Below are positions 1-7,800 of a DNA stretch of 24,707 bases, one piece after another. Every line of letters begins with the position of its first letter. Position 1 is the stretch's first letter. The notes beneath the pieces are model-generated. The model was given only the letters and a program-made list of their open reading frames with translations, did not search any database and had not been told where the DNA came from. The translations under genes were made by a program, and so were the position numbers. The DNA is from Ectocarpus siliculosus (taxonomy: Eukaryota > Sar > Phaeophyceae > Ectocarpales > Ectocarpaceae): contig FN648856.1 of the NCBI GenBank assembly GCA_000310025.1, positions 4,990 through 29,696 of the forward strand, given 5' to 3'.

Positions 1-177
1 ACCTCAACCCCCTGTCGACTCCCCAAACAACCTCAGAGCCAGCAAGAGAGCAAGACCGCGGAGCTCGGACTGGTACCACCCTCTGCGTACCCACGGACTC
101 CACCCCCCGCGTACTACCCACAGTCGCCACCCCCCGCGTACTACCCAAAATCGCCACCCCCGGCATACCGACAATAA
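1..177 (+). CDS. Gene 0: last exon (C-terminal Pro-rich PPxY tail) of a four-helix membrane protein, 5' partial
   Basis: Frame 1 is open from the first base to a TAA at 175-177 and encodes a hydrophilic tail of 58 residues. It begins Gln/Ser/Lys-rich and ends in a 9-residue repeat: PPSAYPRT, PPPAYYPQS, PPPAYYPKS, PPPAYRQ. Three PPAY motifs fit the PPxY consensus known to bind WW domains. The DNA is clearly homologous to the last exon of gene A (11326-11487), and the match continues past the stop, so this is the end of a tandem paralogue whose other exons lie left of the window. It has one more repeat unit than gene A. Relative to gene A, one base is missing between about positions 10 and 26, so with the gene A splice site the PPxY frame would be lost. 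It may be a pseudogene or may use another acceptor. Homology is firm; functionality is open. Confidence 0.7.
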   Translation, partial: TSTPCRLPKQPQSQQESKTAELGLVPPSAYPRTPPPAYYPQSPPPAYYPKSPPPAYRQ

Positions 178-585
178 CGTGTCGTCGGCAAACGTGGTGG
201 CCAGTACTTGCGACGACGACAAGGTCGTGACAGACACCAACCAACCTTGATAGCAAGGTCACAGGCGAAGAGGCGCCCATCACATCGTCCTGTGGCAACG
301 GGACCTCCTGCCCAGAATGCTATAGACATGTATCGGGGATGGCATTGATGGATGTATATGGATCACTCGTTGTGAATTCTTCAAGATGATTAATTCTTGC
401 CTTCGTGCCTTCGATTCAGTAGCGTTTCGTGGTGGGTACGTGTATGATGGATTTGCTGTAGTTCTCGTGGTAGTCGCTGTTCGACCAGCCTCTGTACTTG
501 TACATGCAATTTTACACTACTGTACTAGCATTTATCATGTAAAGTAATTCAAGCAATGAAGAAAGGAAGACGAGGCATCTTGACA
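178..585 (+). repeat. 3' flank of gene 0, duplicated behind gene A
   Basis: The 3' sequence after the gene 0 stop matches 11488-12165 in order. Shared landmarks are 'gacaccaaccaac', 'gatagcaaggtcac', 'tgtatcgggg', 'gtggtagtcgctgttcgacc' and 'aaagtaattca'. It probably includes the 3' UTR and marks a segmental duplication that carried gene end plus flank. The match stops near 585, just before the decayed retroelement. Compared with the copy behind gene A, about 258 bp are missing near position 463. Confidence 0.7.
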
Positions 586-844
586 ACAGCGGTTCACGGC
601 AAAATTGATCCCTGGGTTGCGGTTGTCTAAGTTGGGGGTGGTCACGTCGCCTAAGAACACTCGCATTGCATCATACGTGACTGGACTTTCGAATACTTAC
701 CCCGAGGCCAGTAGCTGTTGACCCCGATACCAGTTCTGCGTCGGTGCCGGGGGTCGAGTCATGCAAATTGTTCGATTCCGAGGGCAATACGGCCCGTCGT
801 TGCGGATTGTGTTGAGTAGAACCGATGGTTCCGACGGCAGGTAG

Positions 845-1555
845 CCATTAGATGACCAGACGCATCCGTTTTTGTGTTCTCGTTTCGGGGGGTTTGTCGT
901 GTTAGACGGGCGCTTGGTGTTCGGGTGGTGGAATTCGCCCGGAATTTTCTGCTACATGACTGACGTGTTAAAGCATTCCGACGACCACACGTCTTTGGCC
1001 GATGGGGTCGTAACCGAGCAGGGGTGTACAGCTACGGAAATCGTCGAGCTCCAACTACCGATATAGAGAGCAGGAGACGCCTCCCTTACTGCTCCCGGAT
1101 GCCGCATTCCCTCAGGCTCAGGAGGGGGACGTTCAGGCTCGTTTTGCGCCAAGTGTTGTGTAGACGACGGTGTTGTTACTATTTCGAAGCGATGTGGACG
1201 CCAAACGGTGCACAGTGCAAAGTAACGTCGGCATCGTGTGCTCCGGATGATTTTCGCGTGTTCGGTCGTCTCTCCCTCCCGCCCTGATGTCCCTGCACAA
1301 GCTGTTTTCGTGGCAGACGAGGTTGTTTGTGTTGGTGCGGGAAGTCGATATGGTAGGTGTGACCATTTCAGTTTCCACACCGACGAGCTAGAACGCCTAC
1401 GTGCCACAATTCAAGCGTGCCCCAAACACACGCCAGTTTGAGCATCTAAGTCCGACTGGAGAGGCGTGATCGGAAAGCTTTTCCTGTATGTGAAGTACCT
1501 GGTAGTGCGGTCTGGTGGATAGTTTGTTCGCCGCATGCTCGATCAGTTAGGTTGG
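845..1555 (+). pseudogene. Reverse transcriptase domain remnant of the retroelement
   Basis: Frame 2 carries GGFVVLDGRLVFGWWNSP, the FG..NSP box of reverse transcriptases, up to a stop at 1064-1066. After that stop the same frame goes on with PGCRIPSGSGG (1094-1126) and CVDDGVV (1157-1177), where CVDD stands at the catalytic YxDD position. From 1299 the match moves to frame 0 (KLFSWQTRLFVLVREVDM), then back to frame 2 at about 1380 (DELERLRATI) and on through GKLFLYVKYLVV and FVRRMLDQLG up to about 1555, interrupted by more stops. This alternation is typical of a coding region that has decayed by small indels. The upstream fingers region (600-844) is too eroded to read. Confidence 0.65.
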
Positions 1556-1599
1556 CGCCGGTGTGCCTCAAGAACCCAGAGCCGCGTGTGTTCCGAACG

Positions 1600-2330
1600 A
1601 CGCCGATACGGATAGATCCGGAGTTTCATGCAGACATGTGGTTTTGGAGCCTGGCCGTCGAAGGGGTGCCGGCTTCGCCTCTAGTTCGTTCTTCGCACAG
1701 CCATACCCGTTCCTCTTGTGGTCAGGCCCGTCCCAAGACGCAATGCGGGGGTAGTTTTTTCGGCCTGGGTACTGCTCGGAGTTTGGTAGCGATATTGTGG
1801 ACGGGCGAAGGGGCGCGATGATTTGAGCACCATTACAGTCGAATTGCTTCTTCAATGGTGGCATGCGCCTGGGTGCTCATTGTCCAACCCGACATGTGGT
1901 GGGGCTACGCGCGGAATGATGGTGTTCATATGGTGGGAGACAACTCCCATAGTGTTTCGCGGGAAAACAAGTGCCGGGGGGGGAGCCCCGTTCGGGGGCG
2001 CTTATGTGTATCCCGCTTAGAGATGGGCAGCGGGTGGTGATTTCCGGCGTAACATGTTAGTTGGAAGTGTCAAAAACATGAGTGATTGCGGAGATGGTAC
2101 TTTCCCATGGGAGTCGGAGTTCATTCAACGAACGAACGTCTTCGTTTGTCCCGGCCCAATGCCGCATGGCGTGAACTGAACAGGTCTTGGACCCCGAGAA
2201 GCCGTCGATCTCTATACCGGAGTCGTTCTTGGCGGCGAGAGCGTCCGCGAGATGCAGTTTTGGGCAGTCGTCTTGAACAACTTGCCCGTCGGGTTGGAGG
2301 ACTTGGTGTGCTTTTTTGTAGATTGAGCGG
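1600..2330 (+). pseudogene. RNase H region remnant of the retroelement
   Basis: Frame 1 holds RIDPEFHADMWFWSLAVEG (about 1609-1662). Frame 0 then gives FFAQPYPFLLWSGPSQDAM (1689-1745), which looks like the 'LWSDAS..A.GG' segment with its Asp changed. Frame 1 resumes at 1855-2040 with VACAWVLIVQPDMW, VGDNSHSV and NKCRGG; the Asp of GDN falls at a probable catalytic position. A weaker stretch in frame 0 (about 2187-2327, with EMQFWAVVLNNL) may be the linker to the recombinase. Each frame change implies at least one indel. The region cannot encode an active enzyme. Confidence 0.55.
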
Positions 2331-2429
2331 AGAAGCGATGTCCTCCCAGCAGAGGAGCATGAGGCCGTGCTATTTTCAAGCCGTCGTGGTCTTTGTGGCG
2401 TGTGTTGTGGTTGTGCGGACAAGGGCAAC

Positions 2430-3235
2430 GTTGCGATGACTGTCTCCGGGCTGATTGCCGCCGTGCAGAAGAACTGTCACCAGGTTGACAGACAGGTAGA
2501 CTTGCCGACCGATGCGTTTATTCTCAAGCGTGGTTTGTTGGGAGTCACACGCGCTCTTGCGCAGGCCGGTATCTACGAAAGGTCGGATTCGCGTGGCGGT
2601 TTTCCTGGGAGATACTGTTGGGGGGGGGGCGACAGTTGGTACACTCGTGCGGACCTATCGGTCGAGCATGGTGGCTACGATTGGACTCTAGCGTAGTTTC
2701 TAGCGGCACGATCAGCTATCTATGCCTCATCGCCGGGCCGAGGTCACCCGGTGCATTGCCTGCGGCGGGAAGACGTCCGAATTTTCGAAAGAGAGCGAGC
2801 TTTGTCTGCGTTGCATCGACACAGGACCACGGGTGTTCGGATTCGGTTTCTTCGCGGTCACGAGGAGATCAATTGGAGCAGGGATCATACGTGACGACAA
2901 AGCACGAGACGACCGTTCTCAGATCGGCGCCGGTGGCGGTGCTGGTGGAAATGATGGCGTGTCATCTCCCTTTCTTTGCCTGAGAACGCCCCTCGGTGTT
3001 CGTGTCCCTGCAGTAATGTATCGTGATTATGGTTTATGGGGTTTCCAAGGCCCAGAATATCCTTCACCAGATCATAGAGAGGATGGTGGTGACGAGACGG
3101 GTCGGCCTGCATTTATTTACTGAGATCGGAGCAACAACGCGCCGACAGCCGGGGGAAAGGTACCGGATACACAGACAGGGAGAGGTATACTGTAGATGGA
3201 AGGGAGTTTCAGAGAACAATGGAGGACGGACGTAG
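2430..3235 (+). pseudogene. Tyrosine recombinase-like remnant of the retroelement
   Basis: An N-terminal part in frame 0 (about 2434-2600) contains GLIAAVQKNCHQVD and FILKRGLLGVTRAL, similar in pattern to the start of tyrosine recombinases of these elements. Frame 2 then gives SVSSRSRGDQLEQGSYVT (from 2843) running into VAVLVEMMAC (to about 2968). After a break the same frame 2 continues at 3056 with NILHQIIERMVV, GLHLFTEIGATT, YRIHRQGEV and CRW. The latter resembles the eroded C-terminal 'H..R.GGAT ... GRW' block. The catalytic tyrosine cannot be placed. The family call is inferred from motif order and from the RT-RNase H upstream. Confidence 0.5.
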
Positions 3236-3240
3236 ACATG

Positions 3241-3739
3241 GTGTCTCGTAAACTACTCCAAGAGAGGGCAAGAAGTTTGTGCAGAGAAAAAGTCAAGCAA
3301 TCACGAAGTTGAGCTTCCAGAAATCGTCGAACAACATAATAAGAAAAAAAATGACACAAATATATACTTGTGCAATAATAGGTGAGTTTCAGACCGGCTC
3401 ACACAGGGGAGCAGGGGAAGGGGAGCGGACATTGTTTATTGCAGGACAGTCCAAGTCTCCAAGTGGAGTAGTATTTTACCACGTCGGCGCATCAGTGCCA
3501 GGCGGAGCACAGGGAAGCTAGACGTACAAACGAAGGACAACAACAGTGCCAGTTGTTGCTCCATTTGACCACATTCTTCTCCCCGAGCAATGCAGCTATT
3601 TATTGTTGTCGTCTCTCCCACCCGCTCCACCCTTCCTTGAGTTTCCCCCCCGAAAACGGGGGAGGGGGGGGCGCACGGCACAGCATACTTGCACAGGAGT
3701 AATATCCAGAGGTTCCCAGTACTCTTTAGAGATTTGCAG
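3241..3739. other. Gene-free spacer after the retroelement
   Basis: No exon, RNA gene or clear repeat could be supported here. The stretch includes an A-rich patch (3340-3370) and a C-run followed by a G-run (about 3646-3670). Short ORFs on both strands show no recognisable motif. Confidence 0.4.
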
Positions 3740-3741
3740 TA

Positions 3742-3945
3742 CAGATGGCGCCCGCACTTCAGAACCTACCTGTTAAGAACATGAGGCTCAAAAAATCCAA
3801 AACTCATGAACATGAGCGTATTTTAGTGGTCCCCGTTAAGAACCTCACACTAAAACCTATATAATGGCCATTCGCAGCCTCAACAGGCAACTAAGAACCC
3901 CAGCCTCACACAAATTAAGATGTTCTTAAGTGCGGGCGCCATCTG
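3742..3945. mobile_element. 204-bp miniature inverted-repeat element (MITE) with TA target duplication
   Basis: The ends are 24-bp terminal inverted repeats (3742-3765 and 3922-3945) that match at 23 of 24 positions and begin CAGATGGCGCCCGCACTT. Both are flanked by TA (3740-3741 and 3946-3947), as expected for a Tc1/mariner-type TA target. Inside are further related words (TTAAGAAC, GAGGCT) and no coding capacity. An eroded copy of one end lies at 19262-19285. The element sits about 0.8 kb upstream of the gene A start codon. Confidence 0.72.
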
Positions 3946-3947
3946 TA

Positions 3948-4769
3948 TGATCGGTATTGGATGGAATTTTCTACGACGAACTGGTGTGCGGGGACGTGCT
4001 GGTTGGATGTCAAGATACATGTCAATAGGCTAGACTTCTACGGTAGAGCACCATTTGGGGTCTCGGTACATGGAGATGGCATGGATTTTGTTCTCAGTAG
4101 GCCTGGTCGTCGTACATGGAAATATAACTTGGATTCCGGATGATGCAAGAGGGGAGCGACTGCTGTGGTCGTGTCGCGCCCTCGTCGTTTCCCGTTGAGT
4201 TCATTGGAGTCTCTCGGAACCAGAGAGCCTGTGTCCACAGGGAAACGCATTCTGTACTGCAAGGTCAGCAGCAGATACATACAGTAGACTTATAGCAGTC
4301 TGGTACAGACGTGGCGAGCCTGATTTTTTCGACCCCTACCACCGCCGCCACTCGCCACGCTACTGTCCTGCCGTACTGTTTCTGCTGCTGTACATGCCTT
4401 ACTTGTACCTCGTAAATACCCCGACCATCGACTCAAATTGCTGCTCTGCGTGCGGCCCGACAAACAGCGCATTTTCAGCCGGGAGGAGCGTTCTGCGCAA
4501 AAAAATACTCCGTGGCTTGATGGCTTGATGACTTGATGACTTGCTGCTGAACTCCGTAAAAACTCGAACAGTTTTCGGCTCCGCTGGGACAGACAGAGAC
4601 AGAGGGTCCACGCTGCTCTACTGGTGTACATCAAACAGCACTCTTACACAGCATGCTGTAAACACACACCGGGAGAGAGAACGACCACCGAATCATGATT
4701 CAGGCATAGCGAGGGAGCAGACAGACACACACGTTGTCAGGGCGATTGCTGAGGATTGCTGGATGCAAG
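3948..4769 (+). promoter_or_regulatory. Upstream region of gene A (presumed promoter and 5' UTR)
   Basis: No other gene is supported here, so this stretch must hold the promoter and leader of gene A. No convincing TATA box is visible. The bases just before the start, TGCAAG-ATG, are the same as those before the gene C start at 22047. This suggests a conserved leader end or initiation context. Confidence 0.35.
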
Positions 4770-4883
4770 ATGCCCTACCACAACCACCCACAACAGGTCA
4801 TCTACAACGTCGGCGGCGGTGCCCCAGGGGGTGATCCAGGGTGTTGTGGGGTGCCTCCAGAGGCCCCACGTCCCGTGAAAGCG
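4770..4883 (+). CDS. Gene A exon 1: start codon and cysteine-containing N terminus
   Basis: The ATG at 4770 opens 38 codons that end in phase 0 at a GTGAGAG donor. The peptide is His/Gln-rich at first (MPYHNHPQQVIYNV), then Gly-rich, then PGCCGVP. Gene C exon 1 has the same order, ending in PGCCGVP a few residues before its own phase-0 GTGAGA donor. An in-frame codon 36 nt upstream (4734) was not used because it is GTG and lies outside the conserved part. Confidence 0.82.
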
Positions 4884-7800
4884 GTGAGAGAAGCACGTAG
4901 ATCATTAACGGTTCCAACCTCTTCATCAGTAGCAGCTACTGCTGTCTCTCTTCTCTGTCTCTGTCTGTCTGTCTGTCTATCTCTCTCTCTCTTATTTTTT
5001 TGATGTGACACAACGAATCCATCTCAATCATAGAGTCTGACACAGATTAGCAATGAATTCATAGCGTCAGAAAGTACCTGTGTTTTCAGTGTGGTACGCG
5101 TATGTGGTATGCATGTGTGCGGACATATTTCGGAGTAAGTGAGGACACACGGGAGTGGTCTCACCATTTCCTTACCGTTTTGTGTAATTTTTTGTCATCC
5201 GATTTTATGCATACATGTACGTACGCATATGCAGCAGTAGCAGTTCTGGAGGCACGAGCTAGGGCCGACAAGAGGAAGGTCACATAGAGAGTCTACTCTA
5301 CAATTCTTCACATTAAAAACCGTTCCGATCTCTCTCTACACTGTACCTTCATATGTCCTGTACTGATCCAACACTTGACGCGGTCGCCGGTGGTCACGTC
5401 GGCACAGGTTAACTTACCCTAAAAAGGTACACTCAAATAAACTGGCCCCGAGGGGTCCGCAAGTCAATAGAAATCAACGACAGATATTCTGGAGTCCTCC
5501 GCTCCCTTTGCGCGCTATGCGAGGTAACAACTGAGACTAGGAGTTAGCATCACGGGCCACAGAGAAAGAGGTACACCCCCTTGGTTCAATCTTGGTACAT
5601 GACAACTCAAGCAGAGACAAGGCCATCTGACACAGAATAAGAGAGAAAAATGAGAGAAAATGAGAAAAAAGAGAAAAAAGAGAAAAAGTAAAAGGAAGAC
5701 GGAAGGCAAGAGAAAATAAAATGAAAAAGAGCGAGGACAGCAAAGGACCAGGCCGAAAAAAACAAGAAATATAAAGAGACAGAAAAAGGCACACGGTGGA
5801 GAGACCACTGACGAACAAGCAAACACGCAAACATGGCCACCAACCAGCGATACCTGTAAATGGTACCCCATCACTAGTGGGGGTTGGTGGAATGGTGAAG
5901 CGTTGGGGGGGGGGGGATTGGCTAAAAGAAATTCAATCCGGCACGTATCACGCCACTCGGTCCGTCTCTTCTCGTTTGCTTTCTTCCCTCGCCGTCTCGT
6001 CCGCCTCCTGCCCCCCTCCCGCCTTATTGGTTGTTGGCTTGTGGTCTCGTTTGAGCGCTCACTGTCGGCTGGCCTCTTCTTCCTTCTTGTGCCAGGAGGT
6101 CATGAACCTCTTAGCTCCCTGCAGCACCGCCGCATGCCAGGGTACTCCCCCCTCCACCTTCGCGGCTTCCGTCACTTTAACTTGGGTGCCGTGTCTTTCG
6201 GTACCGAGATTTCGAGACAACATCGGTCAGTTTCCGTAGATCCGTGGTCGGGCCGAATGCCTTCAGGTCGTCGAGCACACCCTTCGGCCAGTTCTGTTCC
6301 TGTCCCCCCCTACGTCGCTTCTCCCCCCCCCCGCCAGTTCGCCGAGCATCAGCCGTTTCGGGAGTCGCCCGTGAGACGTCTTTAGGCATGCATGTGTAAG
6401 ACAAGAAAATACATTACATGTGTGCATGTACACACACGCATAGTCGAAAGTTGCTGTGAAACGATGATGAGAACGAAGAGTTGAAAGCGAGGAGGATGGT
6501 GGTGAAAGCACTCCAAAACGAACTCGAGTGCAAGGTATCAGCCTTCGTGGACGTGTGCAGTTTTCTTTTATTGCTACCGTTTCTGCCTTTGATCCGGAGA
6601 ATAGATTGGTCTCCCCGGTGCCGCCCCCTCACTGGATCCCAGTTAATGTCATTTAGAAGTGTTTCGTGGTTTCAACCGCACTGAGACTGACTGACGTATT
6701 TTCATTGGTCAGCCGGTTAGCGCGGTTAATGCCAATAATAAAGGCACACGCAAGCGCGACGTATCGTGTTTTTGGCAAACGAAACAAATTCGACGGGTGG
6801 GTGTGCTATGCTGTGGACCTGGTGGTGTCTGCGATAACTCGAGTGTCAAGCTGCATCCGTGGCATGGGTTGTGGCATGGGTTGTGGGGGTCGACAAGCTT
6901 CACATTTCGGTTACAGACAATTGCAGCAGCGGCAGCAGCAGCAGCAGCGACCCAAGGTCGCCTCCTCTGGGAGCGGTCATTTTCTCTTCAGTAGCACGCA
7001 AATCTACGAGCAGGCGGTGGTCTTTATCCGTTAGAGGCATAGTCTAGAGATGGCACCGGGTGCGATCGGATCTGTAACACCTCGTCCTTGCTTTTAATAT
7101 TTGTTGCCCCCCCTGTGCCATCTCTCCCACGCCGGCGCGGAAATTGAATTACAGCAGAATGAGATTCGTTCTATAGCTTTTGCAAGGCACCCCGGTGCGA
7201 TCTCTACGGCCGTTGCGATGCCCAATTAGATACACCCAAACACGGTCCTGTATGCCCACAACCCGGTGCGATACTGAATAGAATTGGGTACCAGTGTATC
7301 AGCAGATTTACGGTACATGAAGAAATAAGGAACGGATCTCTGCACGTGCACATGTCGGCGGACCGGGAACATGCGACGACCAACAAACGATAGACTAGAC
7401 TATGGTTTGTCCACCTGTGGTACATGCCGTATCAGTTTTATGCCGATGTTCTTTTTGGCTGATGTGCTCCCCTCGGTTATGTTGGTCTTGTGCGAATACT
7501 AATGTATGGCAGTACAGGATGAGTCCCTTCTGTCCCTTCTGTAAGGTGATAGGTTGTTGTGTGCTTGGTTGAGTGTACGGTACGGCATGCAATTCCCATA
7601 ACCGGTTGAACGTAAACCATTGATCGTTCCCCCGCGTGAACCGCGACCGTACATGTGTGTGTGTGTTTTCGTCCTATATGTTGTGTGGCGATAGTCCCCC
7701 AATTTTTCATGGTGAGACGTGTACTACACTCTTCAGGATATTTTGTCGTAGAATTACAACCATCCAGGGTCACACAGGAGGGGGTAAAAACCGGGGCTTT

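Larger units (their letters stand above)
600..3240 (+). mobile_element. Decayed retrotransposon with reverse transcriptase, RNase H and tyrosine recombinase (DIRS/Ngaro-like order)
   Basis: Read across all three plus-strand frames, the region gives in order: a reverse transcriptase palm with FGWWNSP (920-940) and CVDD (1157-1168), a linker and RNase H region with DPEFHADMWFW (about 1615-1650) and a GDN motif (1936-1944), then a tyrosine-recombinase-like region (about 2430-3235). This order is that of tyrosine-recombinase retroelements rather than of LTR elements with a DDE integrase. At least four frame changes and several in-frame stops show that it is dead. No terminal or split repeats were found, so both ends are estimates: the left edge is placed where the gene 0 flank homology ends, the right edge where recombinase similarity fades. 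It separates tandem genes 0 and A. The domain calls rest on motif memory, not on a search. Confidence 0.68.

Noticed and set aside
2057-2428. 123-codon minus-strand ORF
   Set aside because: It is antisense to the decayed retroelement, whose plus-strand frames explain the composition.
5515-5874. Minus-strand ORFs rich in Phe and Leu that look like membrane proteins
   Set aside because: They are translations of the purine-rich tract at 5637-5790; the hydrophobicity comes from T/C-rich simple sequence.
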